Part shown: in pieces, positions 9,140 to 18,392 of the stretch
How positions within the stretch are numbered: position 1 is the first letter of the stretch
Layout: each line of letters opens with the position of its first letter
Assembly (NCBI GenBank): GCA_027920525.1
Contig: CP115858.1
Span: 1,612,001 to 1,676,000 of the forward strand
DNA length: 64,000 nt
Source of the DNA: Chryseobacterium daecheongense
Lineage (GTDB): Bacteria > Bacteroidota > Bacteroidia > Flavobacteriales > Weeksellaceae
Direction: 5' to 3'
Translations under genes and position numbers: made by a program
The notes under the pieces: model-generated
The model's database searches: none
Told to the model about the DNA's origin: nothing
What the model saw: the letters and a program-made list of their open reading frames with translations, nothing else

Positions 9140-9360
9140 TTTTGATTTAATAGTATAGCAATTGAACAATACAGCGATGATATAACATCCTAATTTTTCA
9201 ATTGCTACTATGGCATTACAATTTTTAGCTTTTATCCTTTCCGGGTGAAAAAAAATCATGTATCTTTTTTCAGTAGCAAAAACCCTTACAACAGGGAGCT
9301 TTGTGATTTGTTCGTTTGGATAAGAACCTGATATAATTGATTATTTCTTAAAAATTTTCA

Positions 9361-9400
9361 TTATCTCAATTTGAGATAATAAATAAATTTCCTATTTTTG
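9361..9400 (+). promoter_or_regulatory. Promoter and palindromic operator of GH3 gene
   Basis: TTATCTCAA-T-TTGAGATAA at 9361-9379 is a perfect 9-bp inverted repeat. Its right arm includes a TTTG -33 element (9370-9373). A perfect -7 box TATTTTTG lies at 9393-9400 with 19 bases between, the Bacteroidetes promoter spacing. The gene starts 22 bases downstream. A repressor bound to the palindrome would cover the -33 site. Confidence 0.65.
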
Positions 9401-9422
9401 TTACGAATCAAAAAAAGGTTTT

Positions 9423-11684
9423 ATGTTTAAGAAAACTGCCATAGTAAGTTTATTCACTCTTATTTCAATTTCTTCAATGGCTCAGAATACTACCCTCCCG
9501 ATCTATTTAGATGAATCGAAACCGGTTGAACAACGTGTTAAGGATGCTCTTTCCAGAATGACACTGGAGGAAAAAGTAGCCATGCTTCACGCACAATCAA
9601 AGTTCAGTTCACCAGGTGTTCCAAGATTGGGAATTCCTGAATTCTGGACAACAGACGGACCTCATGGGGTACGTCCGGAAGTTATGTGGGATGAATGGAA
9701 TCAGGCAGGCTGGACCAATGATTCAATTATTGCTTATCCGGCATTAACTGCTTTATCCGCTACATGGAATAAAAAAATGTCATGGAACTACGGTAAAGCA
9801 TTAGGAGAAGAAGCGCGATACAGAAAAAAAGATATCCTTCTCGGACCTGGAGTTAATATTTACAGAACTCCACTCAACGGAAGAAACTTTGAATATATGG
9901 GGGAAGACCCTTACCTGACTTCCAAGATGGTGGTTCCTTATATCCAGGGAGTGCAATCGAACGGAGTAGCAACGAGTGTAAAACATTTTGCCTTAAATAA
10001 CCAGGAAATGTTCCGCCATACCAGCAATGTTACCGTGGACGACAGAGCCCTGTATGAAATTTATTTACCGGCTTTTAAAGCAGCAGTAACCGAAGGGGAT
10101 TCATGGACGATCATGGGCGCTTATGATATGTATAAAAACCAGTATGCCAGCCAGAACCAATACCTTTTAAATGATATCCTGAAAGGAGAATGGAAGTATA
10201 AAGGAGTGGTCGTTTCAGACTGGGGTGCGGTAAACAATACCGAACAGGCTATTCATAACGGACTGGATCTTGAATTCGGAAGCTGGACCAACGGTTTATC
10301 GGCAGGAACAAAAAATGCATACGATAACTATTATTTAGCTAAACCTTATCTGGACCTTATTAAATCCGGAAAAGTGGGAACTAAAGAACTGGATGACAAA
10401 GTGAGCAGACTTTTAAACCTGGCTTATAAAACAACAATGAACCGAAACAAACCTTTCGGAAATATTGCTTCCGCTGAACATCAGGCTGTAGCCAAGGAAA
10501 TCGGTGAAGAAGGAATTGTTTTATTAAAAAACCAGGGGAACGTATTACCAATCGATCTCACCAAAACTAAAAAAATAGCAGTGATCGGTGAAAATGCGAT
10601 TAAGATCATGACTGTTGGTGGTGGTTCTTCATCATTAAAAGTAAAATATGAAACATTACCCTTAGACGGAATCAAAAAAAGATTCGGAAAGCAGGTTGAT
10701 GTGCAGTATGCAAGAGGATATGTTGGAGATATCGGCGGAGAGTACAACGGGGTAAAATCCGGACAGGACCTGAAAGATACACGCTCTGAAACCGAATTAA
10801 TCAATGAAGCTGTAGAGCTGGCTAAAAAATCTGATGTTGTTATCTTCATTGGAGGATTAAATAAAAGTGATTTCCAGGACAGCGAAGGAAATGACCGTAA
10901 AAGCTATGGACTTCCCTACAACCAGGATCATGTGATTTCTGCATTGGCAAAAGCTAATAAAAATCTTGCGGTTGTTTTAGTTTCCGGAAATGCAGTAGCG
11001 ATGCCTTGGATTAAAGAAGTACCTACCATTGTTCAATCCTGGTATCTGGGTTCTGAAGCAGGAAATTCGATTGCTTCTATCTTAGCAGGCGACGCAAACC
11101 CTTCAGGAAAATTGCCATTTACTTTTCCGGTTAAGCTGGAAGACAATTCTGCGCACCAATTAGGGGAATATCCGGGCCAAAAAGATCAACTGGCAGCAGG
11201 AAAAGGAAAAGATCAAAAGAATCCGATCAACATTACTTATAATGAAGGAATTTTCGTAGGATACCGTTGGCATGATACAAAAAACATCAAACCTTTATTC
11301 AGTTTCGGACACGGACTAAGCTACACGACTTTCGAGTTTGGAAAAGCTAAAGCGGATAAAACAACGATATCCCAGGATGATAAAATTACATTTACCGTAC
11401 CGGTAAAAAATACAGGAAAGAAAGCAGGTGCTGAAGTCGTTCAATTGTATATCAGTGACCTTAAATCCTCTGTTCCCCGTCCGGCAAAAGAGCTCAAAGG
11501 TTTTGAAAAAGTATTTTTAAATCCCGGAGAGCAGAAAGAAGTAAGCATTAGCATTGACAAAACAGCATTAAGCTATTTCGATGCCGATAAACATGACTGG
11601 GTAGCTGAACCGGGAGATTTTGAAGCCTTGATTGGAAATTCTTCAGATGCCATTAAAACTAAAGTGAAATTCACTCTAAAGTAG
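9423..11684 (+). CDS. bglX: Glycoside hydrolase family 3 beta-glucosidase-type enzyme
   Basis: 753 residues. Cleavable signal peptide (SSMAQ-NTT) for export to the periplasm. GH3 N-terminal barrel with the nucleophile motif VVSDWGA (Asp266), GH3 C-terminal domain, and a C-terminal fibronectin-like domain from about residue 650. It should remove terminal beta-linked glucose or xylose from oligosaccharides. No T9SS sorting domain is present, so it is probably periplasmic. It is monocistronic, with its own operator-containing promoter and a strong terminator. Substrate cannot be set from sequence alone. Confidence 0.9.
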   Translation: MFKKTAIVSLFTLISISSMAQNTTLPIYLDESKPVEQRVKDALSRMTLEEKVAMLHAQSKFSSPGVPRLGIPEFWTTDGPHGVRPEVMWDEWNQAGWTNDSIIAYPALTALSATWNKKMSWNYGKALGEEARYRKKDILLGPGVNIYRTPLNGRNFEYMGEDPYLTSKMVVPYIQGVQSNGVATSVKHFALNNQEMFRHTSNVTVDDRALYEIYLPAFKAAVTEGDSWTIMGAYDMYKNQYASQNQYLLNDILKGEWKYKGVVVSDWGAVNNTEQAIHNGLDLEFGSWTNGLSAGTKNAYDNYYLAKPYLDLIKSGKVGTKELDDKVSRLLNLAYKTTMNRNKPFGNIASAEHQAVAKEIGEEGIVLLKNQGNVLPIDLTKTKKIAVIGENAIKIMTVGGGSSSLKVKYETLPLDGIKKRFGKQVDVQYARGYVGDIGGEYNGVKSGQDLKDTRSETELINEAVELAKKSDVVIFIGGLNKSDFQDSEGNDRKSYGLPYNQDHVISALAKANKNLAVVLVSGNAVAMPWIKEVPTIVQSWYLGSEAGNSIASILAGDANPSGKLPFTFPVKLEDNSAHQLGEYPGQKDQLAAGKGKDQKNPINITYNEGIFVGYRWHDTKNIKPLFSFGHGLSYTTFEFGKAKADKTTISQDDKITFTVPVKNTGKKAGAEVVQLYISDLKSSVPRPAKELKGFEKVFLNPGEQKEVSISIDKTALSYFDADKHDWVAEPGDFEALIGNSSDAIKTKVKFTLK

Positions 11685-11715
11685 ATAATTTTTTTTTCAT
11701 CATTTGTGTTTTTTG

Positions 11716-11742
11716 ACCTCCCGAAAGGGAGGTTTTCTTTTT
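11716..11742 (+). terminator. Intrinsic terminator after GH3 gene
   Basis: ACCTCCC-GAAA-GGGAGGT is a perfect 7-bp stem with a GNRA-type tetraloop, followed by TTTCTTTTT. It ends the GH3 transcript. Confidence 0.85.
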
Positions 11743-11862
11743 ATATAAAATCAAAGATTTTGTATAATAAAACCCTCCAAAACCATCAACTTATTACAAT
11801 CAATATTAAAATAAAATGCCCAGACTAGTCCGGGCACACCTATAGCATTTATAAGGAAAAAA

Positions 11863-12423
11863 TTAAATATGCTGTTTTATTCCTTCAAAATAATGGATCA
11901 CTCCAACATCAGGCAGGTTTTGTTCCTCGTCAGTATAAAAATTACTGCTGCTCTCTGTACTTTTAAGGAAAGAATTGCTGAATAAGGCATAAGAAGGTTG
12001 CTTTGCAAAATCGTTTTTCAACAGCTTATGAGCTTCCACCACAGGTGCTCCATACAACTTTCTGAAATTTCCGATTTTATATTGGGAAAACTTTCCGTAA
12101 TGAACAATAAATTTTAACGATAGATCGATGGAAATGCTTAATGCTTCATTGAGCTCAGCTACTTTTCTGCTAAATGCATTCTGCATATTCCGAAGCATAT
12201 TGGAGATTTTTTTAAAAGATGGGTTTTTATCATATCTGAAAAATAAAATGGCATCCCCTTCAATTTCAGAAATTTCAAAATACCTGTTATTAACATCGAT
12301 CAGAATAGATAATAATTGTCTTACAATATACTCTCCCGTGTATAATTTTGTATTCAATACAAATTCGGTAAATCCATTGAAATCCGGAATCAGTATAATA
12401 CCCTCTTGTATATTTGCATCCAT
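11863..12423 (-). CDS. DUF2652-like protein (adenylate cyclase-related fold)
   Basis: 186 residues, no signal peptide. The start GIILIPDFNGFTEFV resembles the first strand and helix of class III nucleotide cyclase-like domains, and EISEIEGDAILFF resembles the GDA strand. In Bacteroidetes such proteins are annotated DUF2652. The acidic residues needed for catalysis are not clearly all present, so cyclase activity should not be assumed. It stands alone between convergent and tandem neighbours. Confidence 0.6.
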   Translation of the reverse strand: MDANIQEGIILIPDFNGFTEFVLNTKLYTGEYIVRQLLSILIDVNNRYFEISEIEGDAILFFRYDKNPSFKKISNMLRNMQNAFSRKVAELNEALSISIDLSLKFIVHYGKFSQYKIGNFRKLYGAPVVEAHKLLKNDFAKQPSYALFSNSFLKSTESSSNFYTDEEQNLPDVGVIHYFEGIKQHI

Positions 12424-12626
12424 GATGTTGAGTTTAAAAACCTGTTGTATCTAAAGACGTAACAAGTTTCATTTTACTTTATTCACCCGCCATATAATGA
12501 TCGGGGTAAGGCAATGGCAACAACCAGAAAGCAAGGTTCAATTCCACCTGAAATTTATCTACTCATGTGAAATCACCTACAAATAAATTATCAAATTATT
12601 TAAGTATTACATCAACATTTACAATA

Positions 12627-13382
12627 TTACACCTCAATAATCAGCTCTTTCTCATACCCGTTGTATTTCTCGTCAATATATCCATGCGGATTACAAATAA
12701 TTTCAGTTTTTTCAAACACATATCTGCAAGGAGTATGGATATGGCCATGAATCCAATAAAGTGGCTCATATTGTTTAATCATATCTTCCAGATCGGAAGC
12801 ATACGCTGAGGTTAAAGGATCATTCTTATATTCTTCAGGAACTGATTGAATACTTGGGGCGTGATGAGTAACTATAATATTTTTTAATCCCTTTGAATTT
12901 TCCAGATTCTCTTTTAATGTTATTTTCGAGAGTTGATGAATTTTAAAAGTATCAATTGTTCTCAACTTTGAATAAGAAGGATCCCTGCGGATTTTAAGGT
13001 AATCATTCATTCTTGGCTGACAAAGCATTCCATACTTTACCGGATTTCCAAAGATGGAAAAATCTGTCCACAATGTGCATCCATGAAACCTGACTCCTTC
13101 AAAGTCTACAAAAGAATCTTCAAGCACAAAAACTGTAGAATCCTCTGCTGCCTGTTTTATCTTATTCAATGTTTTTGGATAAGAACCTTTATAATATTCA
13201 TGGTTACCAAGTACATAAATAACAGGTTTATCAGGAATCTTACCCTTAATCCATTCAATACCTTTAGTCCCTAAATTAATATCACCAGCCAATACAACAA
13301 TATCTGCTCTGTCAAAACATAATTCAGTGGAGCCAAATTCCTGGTGCAGATCGCTGATGATTTGTATTTTCATATTTTTCAA
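12627..13382 (-). CDS. Calcineurin-like metallophosphoesterase
   Basis: 251 residues, cytosolic. It has all the metal-site blocks of the family in order: SDLHQE near the start, VVLAGDIN, GNHEYY, VTHHAPS and IHGHIHTP. These bind two metals and hydrolyse phosphate esters; the physiological substrate is unknown. Start is either ATG at 13382 or the second Met at 13373. A -7 box lies at 13409-13416. Divergent from the next gene. Confidence 0.85.
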   Translation of the reverse strand: MKNMKIQIISDLHQEFGSTELCFDRADIVVLAGDINLGTKGIEWIKGKIPDKPVIYVLGNHEYYKGSYPKTLNKIKQAAEDSTVFVLEDSFVDFEGVRFHGCTLWTDFSIFGNPVKYGMLCQPRMNDYLKIRRDPSYSKLRTIDTFKIHQLSKITLKENLENSKGLKNIIVTHHAPSIQSVPEEYKNDPLTSAYASDLEDMIKQYEPLYWIHGHIHTPCRYVFEKTEIICNPHGYIDEKYNGYEKELIIEV

Positions 13383-13408
13383 TTGAGGATAACATAGTTT
13401 GCAAGCAA

Positions 13409-13416
13409 CAAAAATA
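13409..13416 (-). promoter_or_regulatory. -7 box for metallophosphoesterase
   Basis: On the minus strand this reads TATTTTTG, a perfect TAnnTTTG match, about 26 bases before the ATG. Confidence 0.5.
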
Positions 13417-13468
13417 CTACAATATCAAAAACTATATTTATCTTTATCCCTTTAATGCAGGGTACCCC

Positions 13469-14104
13469 ATGAAAACAGTCATAGCCATTCTTTTTGCTTT
13501 TCTTCTCACATCAAATTTTTTAAAAGCTCAACAAAAACAATATATTTTCTTTCTCCATAACAAGTTTCTTGAGGGGCATTCATTGACCGAAAAACATCCG
13601 CAATACGGTATTGCTGAATATACACCGATCCTGAATAAGCTGAAAAGCAAAAACACTGTAGTGATCTCAGAAAAAAGAGCTGATCAGACCGATCCGGAAG
13701 TCTATGCCCGAAAGGTCATTGCTCAGATTGACAGCCTGCAGAGAAAAGGAGTTTCTTCCGATAATATCAGCATAGTCGGAACATCGCAAGGCGGTTATAT
13801 TGCACAATATGTTTCTTATTACGCTAAAAATCCGGATCTGAAATTTGTAATTATCGGCTCGAGCTTCAAGGATGATTCGTTAAATAAAATTGCCGGTTTC
13901 AAACTGTACGGTAAAATACTTTCCATCACGGAAAAATCTGATGAGGGCCACGTCCCTTTATCTTCCGAGAAAAGATATCAAAACTCAAAATTAGCGGCAT
14001 TTAAAGAAATAGAGCTTAACACTGGAATGAAGCATGGCTTTTTGTTTAAAGCTTTAGATATTTGGCTTAACCCTACCAAAGAATGGATTTATAAGAATTT
14101 TTGA
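13469..14104 (+). CDS. Secreted alpha/beta hydrolase
   Basis: 211 residues with a signal peptide ending LKAQQ. The nucleophile elbow is GTSQGG (Ser106). A candidate acid lies in KSDEGH and a candidate catalytic His in MKHGF near the C-terminus. A small periplasmic esterase-like or peptidase-like hydrolase; substrate unknown. It ends shortly before a low-complexity CAACTC repeat and is convergent with the MFS gene. Confidence 0.75.
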   Translation: MKTVIAILFAFLLTSNFLKAQQKQYIFFLHNKFLEGHSLTEKHPQYGIAEYTPILNKLKSKNTVVISEKRADQTDPEVYARKVIAQIDSLQRKGVSSDNISIVGTSQGGYIAQYVSYYAKNPDLKFVIIGSSFKDDSLNKIAGFKLYGKILSITEKSDEGHVPLSSEKRYQNSKLAAFKEIELNTGMKHGFLFKALDIWLNPTKEWIYKNF

Positions 14105-14169
14105 TCCGGGTTGCCGGATAACAAGATTGCAGCATGTCCAGTAACAACAAAACCATCAACTCACAATTC

Positions 14170-15372
14170 TCAACCTTCAACAAATTTCCGCTGTGCCGCC
14201 CTTATTCCGAAGAAAAACATCAGAATGACTGAAATTCCAAGAAAAGCAAATGAGTATTTCCAAGACGGATCCCAATCGTGCAGCTTTCCAAAAACAGCAG
14301 GCCCGAATGCAGCAATCAGATAGCCTACAGACTGGGCCATTCCTGAAATTTTAATGGCATTGGCACTTGATTTTGTCCGTAATGAGAAAAATAAGATCGA
14401 TAAGCTAAATGATAACCCATTCGATAGACCCAATAAAATTGCGGTCGCATAGATCCATTGTGACTTCAGCAAGGCAAACATGACAATACTTGCAAACATT
14501 AGGACACAAAGGAAAATGATCATTATTCGCTGATCTTTCATCTTATTGGCAATGATCGGTCCCACAAAAGTAATGGGAATCATGGAAATCTGAATGACGA
14601 ACAATATCCAACCCGGAGCATTTCCATTCATTCCATAGTCATTAAGAACAGCAGGCAACCAGGAAATTAAAGAATAGTATACCAAAGACTGTAATCCCAT
14701 AAAAATACTGATATTCCAGGCCTGAGCCGATTTGAACATATTAAAATCAGACTTTGCCATTGAGCTGTTAGCCTGTCGTACGCTGTTTTTATTTAACAAT
14801 AATTCCAAAATAACGACCAATAAAGCCAAAAGGGCGATCACCAGCCATATTCCAAGGGAGCCACGCCATCCATACCCTGTCCATTCTCCAAGGCTCACGC
14901 TGTATCCCGAAGCCAAAGCAGCAGTAAGATTCATTGCCACTGCGAAAATACCGGTCATTAACCCGATCTGTTTTGGAAAATTATTTTTGATATAACCGGG
15001 TGTAATTACATTCCCTACACAGATTCCTAAACCGATAAATACGGATCCTGTAAATAGGGTCCAAACCGACCCGAAGACCCTTAAGAATAATCCAAAACTC
15101 AGAATAACCAATGCGTACAATAAAAACCTGTTGATACTGAACCGGTGAGAAAACCGGCTTACTAGTACAGAACAACTTGCAAACATCAGCAAAGGTATGG
15201 AAGTAAGCAGGCTGCTTTGAAAATTATCCAGGTGTAAAGACCGGCTGATCTGGTTCAGTACCGGTCCTACTGAAGTAATGGGTGAACGCAGGTTACTGGA
15301 TACCAGAATAACCACCAAAACATTGATCAGTAATAGGATATATGATGCTTCTTTTCTTGTTTCGTTTTTCAT
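14170..15372 (-). CDS. MFS transporter, CynX/NimT-like
   Basis: About 400 residues with twelve membrane helices. NLRSPITSVGPVL in the first helix is typical of the CynX/NimT (cyanate/2-nitroimidazole) branch of the major facilitator superfamily. I place the start at the Met of MKNETRK because a minus-strand -7 box at 15396-15403 leaves an upstream Met (15420) outside the transcript. Divergent from a cupin-type AraC regulator, a common pairing for this branch. The stop codon lies inside a CAACTC/GTTGAG-type low-complexity repeat. Confidence 0.85.
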   Translation of the reverse strand: MKNETRKEASYILLLINVLVVILVSSNLRSPITSVGPVLNQISRSLHLDNFQSSLLTSIPLLMFASCSVLVSRFSHRFSINRFLLYALVILSFGLFLRVFGSVWTLFTGSVFIGLGICVGNVITPGYIKNNFPKQIGLMTGIFAVAMNLTAALASGYSVSLGEWTGYGWRGSLGIWLVIALLALLVVILELLLNKNSVRQANSSMAKSDFNMFKSAQAWNISIFMGLQSLVYYSLISWLPAVLNDYGMNGNAPGWILFVIQISMIPITFVGPIIANKMKDQRIMIIFLCVLMFASIVMFALLKSQWIYATAILLGLSNGLSFSLSILFFSLRTKSSANAIKISGMAQSVGYLIAAFGPAVFGKLHDWDPSWKYSFAFLGISVILMFFFGIRAAQRKFVEG

Positions 15373-15395
15373 AATGAGGATCAAAATTGTTACAG

Positions 15396-15427
15396 CAAAA
15401 TTAATCATGTTATTTTGCATACATTTG
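15396..15427. promoter_or_regulatory. Divergent promoters for MFS transporter and AraC regulator
   Basis: Minus-strand TAATTTTG at 15396-15403 points to the MFS gene. Plus-strand TACATTTG at 15420-15427 points to the AraC gene. Both match TAnnTTTG. The two promoters lie back to back within 78 bases, so a regulator bound here could control both. Confidence 0.5.
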
Positions 15428-15450
15428 CCATAATATTAATCTAAAACGAC

Positions 15451-16236
15451 ATGATGTCTTCCAAACCTCTCTTGAATGTCGATGATGTCAGCAACCCGTA
15501 TTTTGTTTGGTTTGAAGATAACTGGCAGCATGATGATGTTCTTCATATTCATGAGAAAAAAGGACAGCTTGTGTATGTGGAAAGCGGGTTTCAATATCTT
15601 ACAGTAGAAGGGAAAATGTATCTTTTACCCCAAAACCATGCGGCCTGGATTCCACCGAAGACTTTGCATAAAACCAATTCTCATTCTGAAAGTATCCGGC
15701 TGATGATTATGTTTTTTGATGTTGATACAGAAGATCCTTTTTACCATCAGGTTCATGTATTTTCAGTACCAGCAGTGTTGAGAGAAATGATCAGGTACGC
15801 TGAAAAATGGTCGATGAATACTACCGAAAACAACGATGAAAATATTTTCCTAAAAGCATTGTATAACGAGCTTCGTAACTTTGTGGCCGATTCTATTCAG
15901 CTTCACATCAGCCTTCCTCAGGATAAAAGATTAACGCAGGCGATCAATTACCTGAATACCCATTATACCGAAGATCTTAAAATGGAAGATCTGAGCGATA
16001 TTGCTTCATTGTCACTCAGGTCCCTGGAAAGAATTTTTAAAAAAGAAACAGGACTTACGCTGATCAAGTATCAGCAGATACTTCGCATCATTAAAAGCAT
16101 GGAATTACTAAGTGCCAATGAATGGACCATTTCTGAAATCGCTTTTCAGGTCGGATATAAAAGCCTGCAAGCCTACACCAACAGTTTTCAGTCGGTCATG
16201 CAATACAGGCCTAGTGATTTTATCAAAAACTTATGA
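15451..16236 (+). CDS. AraC family regulator with N-terminal cupin
   Basis: 261 residues. Residues about 15-100 form a small cupin sensor (HIHEKKGQLVYVESG, then PPKTLHKT). The C-terminal 100 residues hold two helix-turn-helix units (LSDIASLSLRSLERIFKKET and ISEIAFQVGYKSLQAYTNSF). Likely regulates itself and the divergent transporter. A second in-frame Met follows directly, so the start may be one codon later. Confidence 0.88.
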   Translation: MMSSKPLLNVDDVSNPYFVWFEDNWQHDDVLHIHEKKGQLVYVESGFQYLTVEGKMYLLPQNHAAWIPPKTLHKTNSHSESIRLMIMFFDVDTEDPFYHQVHVFSVPAVLREMIRYAEKWSMNTTENNDENIFLKALYNELRNFVADSIQLHISLPQDKRLTQAINYLNTHYTEDLKMEDLSDIASLSLRSLERIFKKETGLTLIKYQQILRIIKSMELLSANEWTISEIAFQVGYKSLQAYTNSFQSVMQYRPSDFIKNL

Positions 16237-16821
16237 TCACACCTCATCCTTAGAGATCCATTTTTCAACATTTGGAGCCTCGTAATTCTTCATTTTCATT
16301 AAAAGGGTATCAATATTGTCATCTACGATCAGCATCTTTTGATTGGTTTCTTTTAAAAAACCTTTATCAACCATGTTCTGAGACATCTGTAACAGGTCAT
16401 TATAGAACCCATTGACATTAAGAACAGCAATTGGCTTTTGATGCAACCCAAGCTGTGCCCAGGTCATCATTTCAAAAAGTTCTTCCAGTGTTCCATAACC
16501 GCCCGGCAGAGCAATAACCCCATCGGATAATTCGTTCATTTTCGTTTTACGTTCGTGCATCGTTTCTACCAGAATGAGTTCACTTAATCCCAGGTGGGCA
16601 ATTTCTTTCCCCTGCAGAAAATGAGGAAGTATCCCTATTGCTTCCCCTTTGTTTTCCATAACCCCGTTAGCTACTGTTCCCATCAATCCGCTGATCGCAC
16701 CGCCATATACCAAACCTATCTGCTCTTCCGCAAGCTTCTTTCCAAGCGCATAAGCTTGTTCTTCATAAACCGATTCGTTTCCAAAACTTGATCCACAAAA
16801 TACGGTTAGTCTCTTTATCAT
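16237..16821 (-). CDS. LOG family protein
   Basis: 194 residues of the TIGR00730/LOG (lonely guy) family. It contains MHERK (residues 88-92) and PGGYGTLEE (106-114), the residues that in characterised members hydrolyse the N-glycosidic bond of nucleoside 5'-monophosphates, releasing ribose 5-phosphate and the base. Cytosolic. In bacteria it is more likely to act in nucleotide turnover than in hormone synthesis. Convergent with the AraC gene, with adjacent stops. Confidence 0.9.
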   Translation of the reverse strand: MIKRLTVFCGSSFGNESVYEEQAYALGKKLAEEQIGLVYGGAISGLMGTVANGVMENKGEAIGILPHFLQGKEIAHLGLSELILVETMHERKTKMNELSDGVIALPGGYGTLEELFEMMTWAQLGLHQKPIAVLNVNGFYNDLLQMSQNMVDKGFLKETNQKMLIVDDNIDTLLMKMKNYEAPNVEKWISKDEV

Positions 16822-16861
16822 AATTTCTCTTTTTAATAATTACTATCTGTACAAACACTTC

Positions 16862-18250
16862 TTATAAAACGGCAACCTGCTCTCTTTTCACTTTATGTTC
16901 CCTGATGATCAAATATACCAGAATTCCAAGTGCACATACTGCATAAGCTGATAAAATAATGATACTTAAACTGCCAACTGCCAGATCTGACGGGAACAAC
17001 TGCCCCATTAAAGTCATAAATGACAGACCGATTCCTGCTCCCAGAAAATAGTTGGTGCTCGTTAAGCTTGAAGCAATCCCATAATGCGATGCATCCACAT
17101 CCCGGATTCCCAGAATGGATAAACTTGTAAAGCAAAAGGTCATTCCTATTCCGGATATGCATGCGGCACCCAATAATACAATCGTTAATGGATGTCCCCA
17201 ATAAATAGCTCCCAACAGAGATAAAGCTCCTGCCAGCATAAAAGACCATCCGAAAATTCCCATTTGTGCAGGATTCAGCTTTTTGGAAATCGCAGGTAAT
17301 ACAAATTTAGCCACTAACGCAGACATAACGCTGAAAGGAACCAACATCAATCCTGCGGAGGCGGCACTGTATTCCATATCTTTCTGAAGCATCAAAGAGA
17401 TCAGGAATAAAAATCCAATGAAAAATGCACCCAGTGTAAAAAAGGCAATATTGGAAGCCATGAGTGATCTGTGTTGGAATAATTTGAGATCAATCAACGG
17501 CTGTTTGATGGTTCTGAGACGGTAGATTACAGAACCTAAAAGTATAACCGCAACCACAATTGATCCGATGACTAAAAAAGGCTGTTCCATAATCAGAATA
17601 AGCTCGTGTGTTCCATAGGTAAGGCTTAAAAGGCCTAAAACCAGCAATATTCCTGAAACGGCATCTGTTTTCTGCGTACCTTCCGATTTTTCATCTGCCG
17701 GAAGATATTGGTAAGCAAAAATAAGCGTCAGCAAAAGGATAGGTACATTGATCAGGAATACCCAATGCCAGCTTAGGTAAGTACTGATGATCCCTCCTAT
17801 TGACAAGCCGCTTCCAGATCCGATCGCAGCAAAAGAGCTGAAAACACCCAATGCTTTATTCCTTTCCTGATTTTCCGTAAAAGTATGAGTAACGATAGAT
17901 AATGCTGACGGCATGATAAATGCCGCTCCGAGTCCCTGTAAAGCCCTGAATATAGCCAGCATTTCGAAATGAGTGGAAAGCCCTGCTCCCAATGATGTCA
18001 GCATAAAAATTAACGCCCCCAGTAGGAACATTTTTTTACGTCCGATCTGGTCAGATAATTTCCCTCCGATAATCAGAAAGCCTCCGAAAAATAAAACATA
18101 CAAGGTCTGAAGCCACTGAACAGTTTCTGCCCCGATATTGAACTGTTTCTGAATAGCAGGAATGGTAAGATTAATGATAGCAATATCCAAAGCCTCCACG
18201 AACGTTCCGATCGATGCGAGTATTAATATTAAATTTCTTCTTGTTCCCAT
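16862..18250 (-). CDS. MFS efflux transporter, DHA2 (EmrB/QacA) type
   Basis: About 462 residues with fourteen hydrophobic helices. The first helix carries EALDIAIINLTIPAIQ, the DHA2 signature, and the usual GGKLSDQIGRKK loop follows helix 2. Probably exports drugs or toxic metabolites with proton exchange. The start is set at MGTRRN because a minus-strand -7 box (18268-18275) lies only a few bases upstream; a longer frame to 18334 would begin upstream of transcription. Divergent from an Lrp-type regulator with a palindromic site between. Confidence 0.85.
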   Translation of the reverse strand: MGTRRNLILILASIGTFVEALDIAIINLTIPAIQKQFNIGAETVQWLQTLYVLFFGGFLIIGGKLSDQIGRKKMFLLGALIFMLTSLGAGLSTHFEMLAIFRALQGLGAAFIMPSALSIVTHTFTENQERNKALGVFSSFAAIGSGSGLSIGGIISTYLSWHWVFLINVPILLLTLIFAYQYLPADEKSEGTQKTDAVSGILLVLGLLSLTYGTHELILIMEQPFLVIGSIVVAVILLGSVIYRLRTIKQPLIDLKLFQHRSLMASNIAFFTLGAFFIGFLFLISLMLQKDMEYSAASAGLMLVPFSVMSALVAKFVLPAISKKLNPAQMGIFGWSFMLAGALSLLGAIYWGHPLTIVLLGAACISGIGMTFCFTSLSILGIRDVDASHYGIASSLTSTNYFLGAGIGLSFMTLMGQLFPSDLAVGSLSIIILSAYAVCALGILVYLIIREHKVKREQVAVL

Positions 18251-18267
18251 ACTATTCAAATTTCCTG

Positions 18268-18275
18268 CAAAATTA
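18268..18275 (-). promoter_or_regulatory. -7 box for DHA2 transporter
   Basis: Minus-strand TAATTTTG matches TAnnTTTG. It lies 18 bases before the chosen ATG and settles the start choice. Confidence 0.5.
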
Positions 18276-18341
18276 AAATTATTAGAACGTATGTAAAAAT
18301 TTAGTTTTAAATTTGGAACAAAATATTTATACAAGACAAAT

Positions 18342-18361
18342 AAAAGAACAAATGTTCTTTT
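18342..18361. promoter_or_regulatory. Palindromic operator between DHA2 transporter and Lrp regulator
   Basis: AAAAGAACA-AA-TGTTCTTTT is a perfect 9-bp inverted repeat. Related half-sites (GAACAAA) occur at about 18316 and 18387. The position between a divergent transporter and an Lrp/AsnC gene suggests it is the binding site of that regulator. Confidence 0.65.
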
Positions 18362-18392
18362 AAGATAATATTACCATAAAAAAACAGAACAA

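Noticed and set aside
10481..10849. 122-codon minus-strand frame
   Set aside because: Opposite strand of the GH3 gene, no family features.
15373..15420. Longer N-terminus of the MFS gene
   Set aside because: The minus-strand -7 box at 15396-15403 places this outside the transcript.
18251..18334. Longer N-terminus of the DHA2 transporter
   Set aside because: Upstream of the predicted transcription start and without membrane character.
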